Source of the DNA: Apiosordaria backusii
Taxonomy: Eukaryota; Ascomycota; Sordariomycetes; Sordariales; Lasiosphaeriaceae
Assembly: GCA_030549205.1 (NCBI GenBank)
Contig: JAUKTV010000001.1
Span: 3,968,001-4,032,000, forward strand
Length of the DNA stretch: 64,000 nt
Reading direction: 5' to 3'
Positions 34,053 through 45,400 of the stretch are shown piece by piece. Under the pieces are notes generated by a model, which worked only from the letters and a program-made list of their open reading frames with translations, ran no database searches and was not told the origin of the DNA. The position numbers and the translations under genes were made by a program. The number at the start of each line of letters is the position of its first letter. Position 1 is the first letter of the stretch.

Positions 34053-34570
34053 TTAAGCAGTCCCCTCAGCCCGCACCTCACCGAACTGAACAATCTCATG
34101 TCCGATCTCAAAGTGACCAATCGTCATGTTAGCCCGCGGCATTGCCTCCTTGTGTTCCAGCTCGATCCACTCAGGGTCCTGGGTTAGAGCCTGCATGGTA
34201 TCGGGGGTGGGGATCCAATACGACATAACCACATCGTAGTCGGGCACCGTCCACTGCTGTCTCCCCATGTGCTGGAGAGCAGCTCGGAATGGTGTTCGGA
34301 AATGCGGAGGGGTCACCGTCTATTGTTCATTGTGTAGCGCGTAGGTAAGCAGAAGTCTTTGTGAGTTCTTCAAATTTTCCGAGGATTGTTTACCTGTGTC
34401 CACTGCACAACGCCATGCCTCTTCATGATAGGAGCCGCCTTGGAGGGGTATTCCTTGGTTACCCAGTTGAGGAACTCATCATAAGGAATATCCTCTTTCT
34501 TGTAGAGATAGACGCTGAATTTGATGAGCTGAGTAGGGACTTGGGGCGGTGCGGCAGCTTGCTCGGCCAT
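34053..34570 (-). CDS. Small EthD-domain protein of the biosynthetic locus
   Basis: Two minus-strand exons, 34570-34394 and 34319-34053, give 147 residues; the join reads VVQWTQ/TVTPPHF. The sequence fits the EthD/dimeric ferredoxin-like barrel family: IKFSVYLYKKEDIPYDEFLNW with the conserved strand and helix, then PDYDVVMSYWIPTPDTMQALT. A closing pair of strands follows (ANMTIGHFEIGHEIVQFG). Members in fungal polyketide clusters act as small decarboxylases, dehydratases or cyclases on pathway intermediates; others have no known activity. It has no signal peptide, so it is likely cytosolic. It lies next to the MFS pump and hydrolase on the same strand, which suggests pathway membership. The reaction cannot be predicted. 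Confidence 0.8.
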
Positions 34571-34992
34571 GATGTTCAACTTTGAAGACAGATGAGTGAT
34601 ACAGAAGTAGTGATGGTGAGTTGACTTGAAGGAATCACACTTTGGTCCCAGTCGTCTCGGGACTTTATCCAACCAGTCTGCCCGCATGCGCCGCGCCCGC
34701 GCATTCCTTTGTTCTGCTGGCAGTACAGTGCCACATCGTTGTTTCTGCCCTGTCCTGGGGGCCATGTGTAATCGTCAAGCCATTCCCGCAGCTGGGACAG
34801 ACCAAACAGGCAGGTGGTGTTCAGAATGCATAGTGGTTGGGCGATCCAAGACAGTACGTGCAACACAACGGATATATTACAGTTAGTGTACGTTCCTTGT
34901 CAGAACTATGTCCCCTACAAACATCCATCTAGCCTTGCGGGTTCCTTTCCATCATCGAGCTCACTCTGGTACCTAATTTGCTTGCTACCGAT
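34571..34992. promoter_or_regulatory. Upstream region of the EthD gene
   Basis: These 422 bp contain the EthD-gene promoter and the 3' UTR of the MFS gene. No other gene is seen. Confidence 0.4.
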
Positions 34993-36906
34993 TCACCTCG
35001 ACCCATCTGGCACAGCCTCCTCTGCTGTGCCAGCAACGGACTTTTCGGCCTTATTCTCCACAACGCCTCTCCCACTTTCCGCAGCCACCTCCGAACTGGA
35101 GCTTTCATTGGTCCCCTCAACGAGTCCAAAGTCGGTCTCAAGGTCCTCTCGTAGCTTGACCTCCTTGATGACAAGGGTAATGAGGAAGCCAAGCAGACCG
35201 AATCCAATGGCAACTTGCCACACCAGGCGCAAGCTTTCTACGTAGACCGTCTTGACCTGCTGCTTGATGTTGGGGGGAATGGACTGGATGAAACCCACCG
35301 AAGCCAAGGCATATGCGCCACCATCACGCAAAGCATTAGCGATAACTTGTTCACTCACTCGGCCTTGGTCAAGGAGGTTGTTTACATGTGAGTTGAAAAT
35401 GGCAGTTGGGATAGCGATACCCCAGATGCCACCAAAACTTCGCAAGAATCCCCAAGTAGCCGTGGCGATGGCCACATCAGCTTCGGGAAGCGGTGCTTGA
35501 ACAGCAGGCAGTGTACAGGTAAGCAGCAAACCGCCGCCGGCGGCAGCAACAACCTGAAAGCCAACCCAGTATCCTTTTGAAGAGTCAATGTCCAGGAGTG
35601 AGAACAGTCCCATGGCTATTGTCATCAAGGAGATGCCTGCAAACTGGAACGGGCGGAACTTTCCTAGTGCCGTTACGCCGCCTCCTGCAAGAATGGAGAA
35701 GGGTATCATGATCATCGACACAGGCAACGTGGAGATTCCCGATTGCGTTGGCGAGTCTTCCTTGACAGCCTGGAAGTAGATAGGCAACCAGTACGCCATC
35801 CAGTATGTTAGGATGGAAGCAACGAAGGTGAGACCGAAGGCTCCCGAGGAAGTGCGGTTGGCGAAGAGCCGGAGAGGCATTGTCGGTTGTTCGATGATTG
35901 TCGTTGATTCGACCCAGAGGAAGACACCGAGACCAGCAAGGCCTAGAAATAGCGGAAGCAGTGTTTGCCATGCAGACCATGCATGTTCTGTTCCTCCCCA
36001 GGTGAGCGCCACGAGAATGGACGTGACCGCTGCTGCGAAGAGGGCATTGCCTCCCCAGTCCACCCGTCTAAGCATCTTTCCAATCGCGTCTCTCTTGTAT
36101 CGGACGCGAAGGAACAGCAACAGCGGGACCAGGGCGACTGCAGCAACTGGGAGATTAAGGTAAAAGATCCACCTCCAGCTCGCATGCTCTGCCAAACCAC
36201 CACCAATAAGCGGACCAACGCACATAGCAAGGCCAAAAATGCTCATCACTATCCCGAGATATTTGGGCCGGTCGCGCTGAGGACAGAGGTCGCAAATGAT
36301 GATTTCGATCATCACTAAGATGCCGCCACCGCCGATACCCATGATAGCCCTGCCAGCTACGAGCATGGGCATGCTGCTAGCAGCACCGGAAATGGCAGAG
36401 CCGATGGCGAAGAATATGACGGCCAGAACTGTCATGGTCCTGCGGCCAAAGATGTTGGCAGCTTGACCGTAGAGAGGCTATGTCCATTGAGAAAAATAAG
36501 CAAGTCAGCTTCCATCGTTATTATCGCTAGGATTGTGAGTGACGGGTAACGGGGCTGCAATGGAATATACCTGGAAAGCCGTCATGGTGAGGAAATATGC
36601 GTTGGCAACCCACACATAGATTGTTTCACTTTCGTCTCCAGTCCCAAGATCTTTGACAATGGTGGGCATAGCAGTGGCGATACATCCAATCTCGAGGCCA
36701 GCGAGAATCGAGGTTAGAGACAGGGCAACTAGAATTGCCTGTGCGCACCCTCGAGGGTTAGTCAATTGCACCAGCTACCACAAAGATATGGATGTCAGAC
36801 TTACGCTGAAGCGCCAGCCATATCGACCACCTGCTTGCCCGTCTGTGGGGACTTGATCAATGGTTGGATCATGACTTTGAGATTTGGAGGCAGCCGTGGT
36901 GTCCAT
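34993..36906 (-). CDS. MFS drug:H+ antiporter-type efflux pump
   Basis: Three minus-strand exons, 36906-36805, 36738-36571 and 36477-34993, give 584 residues. Joins read WRFS/AILVAL and TAFQ/PLYGQAAN, both in phase 0. After a short cytosolic N-terminus there are about 13-14 hydrophobic helices. Signatures of the 14-TM DHA2/toxin-efflux group are visible: LEIGCIATAMPTIV in the first helix, PLYGQAANIFGRRT (motif A position) and GRAIMGIGGGGILVMIEIIICDL. The C-terminal tail is acidic and Ser-rich. Pumps of this type export fungal secondary metabolites, and the position between EthD and hydrolase genes suggests it exports the PKS-NRPS product or gives self-protection. Export of this product is inferred from position only. 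Confidence 0.9.
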
Positions 36907-37569
36907 GATAGGGTCAGTGGAGCAAAGAAAGACGCTTGCCTGTGCAATAACTGAAAGGTTCTGGCAAGAGAAAGCGCCTTTGAGTGCATGAGAAGTACCT
37001 TAAGTGGGATGCTGGGGCACTGGATTAGAAAAAGCTAAGTGCCATCACCTAATTACTTCCCGTCTACCTAACCATACCGTATCCTACCTATAGCAGGTAC
37101 TTGCTTACTTGCAGTTCCTAATTGTATCGACAGCCACAGTCCACCTTGATGCACTACGGTCAGCATCAGATCAGTTTCCTCGGGGCAATTTACCGCCCAA
37201 CTGACGGAACCAAAGCCATCAAGGTGGGCGGCATACAGAGATCCACAAAAATATATTGCCTGCTGCGGCGCTGTCAAACATCAAACAGGCAAGGTAACGG
37301 TGCGGCGTGCATCCCCGGACGCCACCACTTGGGCCAATCTACTAGGGACCTAACGCTAACAGCCTTACGAGCCCTGAATGCCACCTTCCCTTTTGGCGCC
37401 TTCATCTCCTGGCTCGGATTCAAACTGCCACTGTCACCGTCGCCTTCGCTCTCACTCTCACTGTATTCTCGCCCAACAGCGCCAACCGGACATGGCATCC
37501 AAGACAAATCCAAGACAAACCCCAATCAACTCTGTTCCATTCTCATCCTTCCATCATACCCTCCGACTC
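36907..37569. other. Intergenic region upstream of the MFS gene
   Basis: About 660 bp holding the MFS promoter and the hydrolase 3' end. TACCTA-type words cluster at 37065-37100. A plus-strand 156-codon frame at 37122-37592 has no recognisable content and overlaps the hydrolase end, so I do not call it. Confidence 0.45.
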
Positions 37570-38865
37570 TCACGTCGACTGACCGGCGCTAATCCTGAAT
37601 ACGTCGTCCAACCACGAAAACATGGTGTGATGAAAGTGGGAAAAGGCTCCGACCTTTGCTTGCAATGAGCCCTGTCCCCAACCCGTTGGAATCCACACCT
37701 TCTTGTCCCTACCCTCTTGGAGGCGTGTCAGCCCCCGCACGATCCGGTAGGTGCTGTCTTCCAACGACCAATACAGCGTGTCCCTCGAGCCGGTAATCAG
37801 TGCCGGGCACTTGATTCGATCGAGGACACTCGGGCCCCCTTCAGATCCCCGCAGGTGATAGCGAGCTAACTGCCGGTACACTTCCGCTGGCGTCGTGGCG
37901 CCCGTTGCAAGCATGGCATGTTGGAATTCCCAACGCGTCTGGAAGTCCCACCTTTGTGCTGACCCGAGAAGATAGTTGAAGATACCGTCACCGAGGCTCT
38001 CGGGCCACAGGAAACGCGGCATGCGGGACGCCATCATGTCACCTAGGTCGTAAAATCCATCCACTGAGATCACGGCGGACACGCGGGGGTCGGTTGCCCC
38101 CCTGAGCGCAAAGTATCCACCCATCGAGGCCCCAATCAACGCGATGCGGGTGACGTCCAGGTTAAGGTGCGGCTTCGCATCGGCTAATCGAAAGACGTGA
38201 TCGAGAACAGCTTTGATCACGACCTCCCAGTCGGGCCGCAGTAGGAGCCGGTCGTTGCTACGCCGAGCCACGACTCCTTGTCCGGGTCCTTCAAAGGTGA
38301 CACAGGCATAGCCCCGTACGCGCGCACCGTCAGCCATCCCAAAGAAGAGCTCTTCTTGGATCGAATCAAAGCCCCCCGTGGCCACCACAATCGGTATCTT
38401 GGCCTTACGATGACCCGCTTCGGTGCCTCCCGCCGGCAGGAACAGATAGCCTGGCAACGTCGAGCCATTGCCGAAAGGAATCTCCAGCGTTTCGACTGGA
38501 CTATCCAACAACTTGGTGGCCTGCCGAAAGTTGTCGGAAGCTTTCACTAGAGATGCGAGGAGTCGGGGATCGCTCGGCTGGACATGCAACATGAACTCAC
38601 TGGCTCGTCGGTAGTTGCTCGCCCGCAAAAACGCCCACCTGGCTCCGTGATGATCGCCATTGCTGATAGCCTCCTCGGCCAATGCTTCGACTGTCTCTGC
38701 TGCTTGTGTCCAGGCTTGGTACCAGCTTTCCGGGTCATCTTGCTTGATGGCTTCAGTTGCCTCTGCCCATTCGCTGACGTCGCAGCCGTGGAAGGGGGCA
38801 GTCCCGAGAATCCGAAGCAGCTCAAACCGAAAGAACTCGGTGAACTGGGGCGCCAGACTCTTCAT
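37570..38865 (-). CDS. FrsA-like alpha/beta hydrolase of the PKS-NRPS locus
   Basis: A single exon gives 431 residues. The N-terminal helical cap (FRFELLRILGTAPFHGCD, then ARWAFLRASNYRRASEFML) is typical of the FrsA / dihydropseudooxynicotine hydrolase-like group. The catalytic part has VVATGGFDS, FEGPGQG and the elbow GASMGG (Ser at about 247), then ITGSRDTLYW (Asp about 363) and FSHFHHTMFSW (His about 411). Hydrolases of this type recur beside fungal PKS-NRPS genes, for example in cytochalasan and fusarin clusters. There they help ring closure or cleavage of the released chain rather than plain ester hydrolysis. It is divergent from the PKS-NRPS with 554 bp between the start codons, suggesting co-regulation. 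The exact step is inference. Confidence 0.88.
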   Translation of the reverse strand: MKSLAPQFTEFFRFELLRILGTAPFHGCDVSEWAEATEAIKQDDPESWYQAWTQAAETVEALAEEAISNGDHHGARWAFLRASNYRRASEFMLHVQPSDPRLLASLVKASDNFRQATKLLDSPVETLEIPFGNGSTLPGYLFLPAGGTEAGHRKAKIPIVVATGGFDSIQEELFFGMADGARVRGYACVTFEGPGQGVVARRSNDRLLLRPDWEVVIKAVLDHVFRLADAKPHLNLDVTRIALIGASMGGYFALRGATDPRVSAVISVDGFYDLGDMMASRMPRFLWPESLGDGIFNYLLGSAQRWDFQTRWEFQHAMLATGATTPAEVYRQLARYHLRGSEGGPSVLDRIKCPALITGSRDTLYWSLEDSTYRIVRGLTRLQEGRDKKVWIPTGWGQGSLQAKVGAFSHFHHTMFSWLDDVFRISAGQST

Positions 38866-39419
38866 CCTGGTTGGCTTTCCGCTATTGGCGATTCTCTGGA
38901 AGGTGGTGTAGTTTGCGAAGTCTGGAGTTTCTATCTGTCCAACAGCTAAGCAACGCTTTTTAAATACCCAAGCCTTAATAAAACATGTTGAGAATTGGCA
39001 TTATCCCAGAGGAGCCGTGGGCGTGCGGCACTTTCGCCGAGCAGGGATCCAAGGTAAACAGATGGCTTACATCCCACCCCGAGTCATCCTTGATGGCACA
39101 GATGCCTGTCATCGCTTCTTCCCTGCACAACTAGGGCTGAACCCAACGTTCGCAGTCTGACCCGATGTCACGAAAGACGGCATCGCCTTCCTAAATAAGA
39201 TTTTCGCCTGGACGGCTAGGCACACTCACACTGGGACACTGGTTCCGTACAGATCTGGAAACCGATATGCATCCAAGAGGGCGATGATGGGTTATCTGCT
39301 ATCAGGTTCCTCATCAACCAGCATCCACGGAGTGCTCAGAGCTTCCCAGGGCACTGCATTGACCAAAATAATCTCACTCACGCATGCCGTCTGGTTGCCA
39401 TTGTCTGTCTGACTTCAGT
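38866..39419. promoter_or_regulatory. Bidirectional promoter, hydrolase / PKS-NRPS
   Basis: The 554 bp between the divergent start codons must carry promoters for both genes. I see no clear palindromic zinc-cluster site. An in-frame ATG at 39384 could extend the synthase by 12 residues, in which case the region is 36 bp shorter. Confidence 0.55.
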
Positions 39420-42400
39420 ATGACCTCGCAGATCCCTGAGCCCATCGCCATTATCGGTTCGGGCTGCCGCTTTCCTGGTGGTGCATCATCTCCTTCACTG
39501 CTCTGGGAACTTCTATGCAACCCCCGCGAAATTTCAACCAAGATCCCGGAATCAAGATTCGACCTCTCTGGATTCTATCATGAAGATTCCCGGCATCATG
39601 GTGTAAGTTTTGCAAAATAGTCCACTAGACCCCGCGTGGACTCTAACTCGGTTCTGTAGACTACGAACACACGGAAAGCATACTTTTTAGAGGAAGACTT
39701 TCGATTGTTTGACAATGGCTTCTTCGGTATACGCAAGGAAGAGGCCGAATCCATGGATCCACAGCAGCGTATCCTACTCGAGGTCGTGTACGAATCTCTG
39801 GAAGCTGCAGGATATTCCATCTCACATCTGAAAGGGTCGTTGACCGGCGTATACGTCGGCCAACTCAATGGCGACTTTTATGATGTTGTCCTTCGCAATG
39901 TGGACAGTGCTCCTCAATACGCTGCCACTGGTACGGCGAGGAGCATCATGTCAAACCGTGTCTCTTACTTCTTCGACTGGAATGGGCCTTCTATCACTGT
40001 TGACACTGCCTGCTCATCCAGCTTGGTTGCTTTGCACTTGGCCGTTCAAGCGCTAAGAGGTGGAGAGTCCAAGATGGCCATTGCTGCAGGCGTGAATCTA
40101 TTGCTTGGTCCTGAGCAGTTCATCTTTGAATCAAATGTAAGCACAGGACAGAAATTGAGGCCCCAGGAAGTCGCAGTACTGATATGGCTGTCTTTAGCTC
40201 GGCATGTTGTCTCCTAACGGACGCTGTGCTATGTGGGATGCCAGTGCAGACGGATATGCAAGAGGTGATGGTGTAGCAGCAGTGCTGTTGAAACCCCTGT
40301 CTGCAGCACTCAAGGACGGAGATCATATCGAATGCATCATAAGGCAAACGGGTGTCAATCAAGACGGCAGAACCACCGGAATTACCATGCCCAGTGCTAC
40401 GTCACAGGCTGGCCTTATCCATTCCACTTATGCGGCATGCGGCTTGGATGTCCGTTCTCCTCAAGACCGGTGCCAATATTTCGAAGCCCATGGCACTGGT
40501 ACGCCGGCTGGAGATCCTATCGAAGCTCGTGCTGTACAGACTGCTTTCTTTCCAGAAGACTCCGAAACAACGGGAAAACTGCTTGTGGGCTCCATCAAGA
40601 CCGTCATTGGCCACACTGAGGGTACAGCTGGACTGGCTGGGCTGTTGAAAGCATCCTTATCCATGCAGCACGGGATCATCCCACCAAACCTCCATTTCCA
40701 TCACTTATCTCCTTCAGTAAAACCCTTCTTTAAGCATCTCGAAATTCCTACCACACCACGGCAATGGCCGACTCTACCACCTGGTATTCCTCGACGCGCA
40801 AGTATCAACAGCTTTGGTTTCGGTGGCACCAATTGTCACGTCATCATTGAGAGCTGGGAAAGCAAAGATGCAAAGAGCCAATCATGCGGTCCCCTTGTTG
40901 TCTCCGCCAACTCACCCCGGTCTCTCATAACCACTGCAGCATCGTTGTCGCCGGTCCTCAAGAGCCATGTCGGCCAAGGGAGCTTTGACTTAGGTAACCT
41001 GCTATGGACACTGCAAAATAGACGGTCAGAGCTTCCTTTCAAAGTCGCCTTTTCTGGCCACACGCAAGGCAAACTGGTGCAACAGCTGGACGCCTGGTTG
41101 GAATCTACGAAGTTAGCCAAAGCCCTCGACCTTCAGCGGAGCAAGCAGGTTGTCTCAGATGATGGCCAGTCTCTTCCTATTCTAGGGGTTTTCACGGGAC
41201 AAGGAGCACAATGGGCAACAATGTCTTCGGTTTTGCTTGACTCCTGCCACCTGTTTCAAGAGACTATTCACAGGCTTGAGCATGCTCTAGCTACTGTACC
41301 ACAACATCCCCCTTCGTGGTCACTGCAGCACGAGTTGAAGGCAGCCCCAGAGCAAAGTCGTTTGCAAGAGGCTGCGATTTCCCAGCCACTCTGTACAGCT
41401 GTCCAGATCGCACTTGTCGATCTCCTCCACAATGCTGGTGTCCAGTTTGAGCGAGTTGTTGGTCATTCGTCAGGAGAAATCGCTGCTGCCTATGCTGCCG
41501 GTTATCTGACCGCCACAGACGCGATTTGTATCGCTTACTACCGCGGCCTGGCATGTTCTCAGATCAACGACAAAGCGAAGAAGGGCGGAATGTTGGCTGC
41601 AGACATGACGCTTGAGAATGCCAAGATGTTTTGTGGCCGCCCACAATTCGCTGGGAGACTCTGTGTTGCTGCATGCAACTCAGCAACAAGCGTCACCTTG
41701 TCTGGGACTTGGACGCCGTCAATGAGGCGTTGAATATTCTTTCAAACGAGCAAGGAATCTTTGCGAGGGGTCTTCGGGTCGACATGGCATATCATTCTCA
41801 TCATATGAACCAGTTTGTTACAGAATACCGGCAATCGTTAAGAAGTTGCAATATCAAGCCGACGAACAAGAAACCCGGCACGACTTGGTACTCAAGTGTC
41901 TACCCCGGGTCCCTCATTGACACTGACTCTCTTTCCGCCCAATACTGGATTGAAAACATGGTAAACCCGGTGTTATTCTCCCAGGCTTTGCAAAACGCCA
42001 TTGAGGAGATGGCATCAGATAGCCTTGTGGCTGTCGAGGTTGGACCCCATCCTGCCTTGAAGCGACCAACCCAAGATACGCTCAACAGTAAGGATATTCA
42101 GTCGACATACGCGGGCACATTAAAGAGAGGCTCGGATGACCTAGAAGCTATGCAAGAGACATTAGCGTCCATTTGGACCCAATTCATTTCGGTACCTCCC
42201 CAAGGAAAACAACGCGCGAAACCTGTGGTTGACTTTGAAGGGTTTACCAAGGCGTGCCTTGGGCCCGAGAAATGGCTCAAACAACAGTACCGAGTGTTCA
42301 AAGATCTTCCACACTATGCCTGGGACCATGAAAAGCCTTTATGGAGGGAATCACGAGCCTCAAAGAGTTTCCGAACCCGCAATATCCCACCCCACCCCCT

Positions 42401-45400
42401 CTTGGGAGTCCGCGTCGAAGACAACGATCCCAGCGAGATGCGGTGGCGCAATATTTTGAAGCTTGATGAGCTCGAGTGGCTTGGCGGCCACAAGTTCCAG
42501 GGACAGGTACTTCTACCTGCCCAGGGTTATGTTTCCATGGCGCTGGACGCCGCGGTTGCATTGGCCCATGATCGAAACGCCATTGGGCTGGTGGAGTTGG
42601 AGGACCTCGAGATTCACCGAGCCATCACGCTTGAAGAAACTGAAGCGACCGCTACCGAGGTGTTTTCGACATTAAGAGTTGTCGGAAATACCGATGACTC
42701 CGTGTCTGAACCGCAAGATCGGATTACAGCTGAGTTTTCATGCAGCAGCGCACTTGCAAACGCCCAGGTCGACACCAGCATTGATCCGTCGCGTCAAAAC
42801 TTCACTTGCAGGGTTGCAATCATTCTCGACCCTTTGCATTCAAGTAGGGATTCTGCAAATACAGAGACTCCAATCTTACCTGGGCGATCCGCTCATCGAA
42901 ACGACTTGGACACTGTTGACATTGATGCCTTTTACAAGTCACTGCGCTCGACTGGACTTCAGTATTCTGGTCACTTCTTAGCGCACAGCGTCAAACGAAC
43001 AAATGGCTTTTCGGTGGTTCAACTTGCTCGGCCCCGGAAAAGAGATCATTATATACTTTTGCATCCTGCTATCCTAGATATTGCGTCACATGGACTTCTC
43101 GCTGCTCTGTCAGCTCAAAATGGGGCGTTGCCCAAAACCTATCTTCCTCGGTCTATTGAACGGATCCGTGTCGACGTTTCTCGTCTACGACGCAAAGATT
43201 CTAGCGAGCATGGCGGACCTCCCGAGAATGATCTACTATCTGCTGACTGCTTTATCCGGAAAGTATCACCAAACGAGATCTGCTGTGACGTGGAGGTGTT
43301 CGGCTCAGAGGACGACTATCCGGAGGTACAAATGGAGGGCCTGTGCTGTGCACCATTTGGATCGTTCGACGTCCAGGATGATCGAACTATTTTCTCGGAA
43401 ACCACGTGGATGTGGGACATTATGAGTGGCATTGAGCCTGATACCGTCGAGGACGATATGGAACTCTACAAGACTACGACGGACGTTGTGAATCGCGCGG
43501 CGTACTTCTACCTTCGCCAGATCCGAGAAAGTGTACCACTTGAGTCTGTCTCTAAAGCTCACCCCCATCTGACTGACTACTGGAATTGGGCGGTCAACCA
43601 TGTCTTGCCCCGCGTCGAAGCCAGCAACCATCCACGGGTCTTGCGCGAGTGGGCGGCAGACACCGAAGAGATGATTGCCGACTGGTCTACCCAGTACCCA
43701 GATTTGGTTGATCTGACTACCATAATTCGACTCGGCGAGGCACTCCCGGACATCCTCTCTGGCCGTGTGCACTCGTTGCAGCTGCTTCTCCAAGAAAACG
43801 TACTCACAACCTACTATCAGCACAGCCTGGGGCTGAAGCAATCCAACCGACGCATCGCCAAAGCCGCGACTCAGATTGTCCATCGCTATCCCCACCTCCG
43901 CTTCCTCGAGATCGGTGCCGGGACAGGAAGCGCCACCCACGCCATCTTATCCAGTATCTCGGACAAGTTCTCCTCATACACCTTCACCGACATTTCCTCC
44001 GGCTTCTTCGAGCAAGCACGCGAACATTTTGTACAAGGCCACCCCTCTAGAAACATGGTTTTTCGAACCCTTGACATCGGTCGCGATCCAATCAAAGAGC
44101 AAGGCTTTGAAGAAGGCGCTTACGACGTGATCGTCGCTTCGAATGTCTTGCACGCCACTCCCAAACTCGTCGACACCCTCCAAAACTGTCGGAAGCTCCT
44201 CCGCCCGGGAGGGTACTTGTTGCTATTAGAGAACACTGCAGCGGGTGATGCATTGCACACCGAATTCATCTTTGGCACTTTATCTGGGTGGTGGCTTGGC
44301 GCCGATGACGCCCGACCTTTTTCGCCTCTGATCAGTGAGGCGAGATGGCATGATGTTTTGCTTCAAAGCGGGTTTTCGGGTGTGGATGTCGTGGCGAGGG
44401 ATTTGGAAGACGAACCAAAGTATTATACTTACTCTGTCATGGTTAGTCAGGCGGTGGATGTGAGGGTGTTGTTTTTGCGGGAGCCGCTTTTCGACGTTGG
44501 CGTGGCAACGCTCAGGGGACCCCTGAAATCGGTCGTGATTCTTGGCAGTGTGGGGGATTTGGCAGTCGCAAAAATCGCCAACCGCGTTCAGAGGGCGTTG
44601 CTCACTTCGAGAGCTGCTGAGACGGTTACGGTGCGCTCTGACGGGTTGGAGACGTTTAGTGAGGGGTTTCCTAAGGATACCGCGGTGATTTGTTTGATGG
44701 AGTTGGTGGAGCCGGTTTTTGCGAAGAGTGAGATCAGCAACGAGGTTTTTCTCGGGTTGCAGAATGTGCTGTGCAAGGCTACGCATGTTTTGTGGGTTAC
44801 GAGGGGAGCGTATAGCGGCGATCGACCTCATGCGAATATGGTGCTGGGTATTGCCAGGTCGGTTATGTTGGAGTTTCCGGATCGGCCGTTGCAGTTTGTC
44901 GATTCGGAGTGGGGTCATGCTGGTGCGAATGCGTCTTTCTCGCAGTGGGTGGCGTCGACCTTTATGCGCATGGTGTTCCTTGGACAAGAAGAGGCTCAGT
45001 GGGACGGTGTCATGTGGAGTAGGGAGACTGAGTTCCGTGTTGATAAAGATGGAACGGAACTGCTTCCACGGATCAAGCTGAGCAAGGCACGGAATGATCG
45101 GCTCAACTCTGACAGAAGAGCTATCGAGAGTGAGGTCCAAGTTTGCTCGAGCACCCCGCTATCTCTTGCGCCTACGGCTGATGGCAGCGGATCCTTCGCA
45201 TTGCACGAGCGACCTGAGCTCATATCCGGTCAGCTTTCAAGTCAAAGGGTCGTGGTCTCTGTGCAGTACTCTACCCTCTGTGCCTTCCGACGGCAGGAGT
45301 TCCCGGAGCCAGTGTATCTTTGCATTGGCCGAGGGAAGAGATCTGGACACTGGGTCTTTGCGTTGTCTCCGTTCCATGGCTCTGTCATTGAAGTGGACAG

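Noticed and set aside
37122..37592. 156-codon plus-strand frame between MFS and hydrolase genes
   Set aside because: Low-complexity Ser/Pro translation, overlaps the 3' end of the hydrolase, no domain.
41631..41800. An intron as explanation of the PKS-NRPS frame change
   Set aside because: Protein similarity runs without a gap across the site, only one base is missing, and nearby GT sites (GTCACC, GTCAAT) are poor donors whose use would delete conserved AT residues.
44280..45140. 286-codon minus-strand open frame
   Set aside because: It lies antisense inside the MT/ER0 part of the synthase, is rich in Arg/His/Pro and has no motif; it is a frame shadow.
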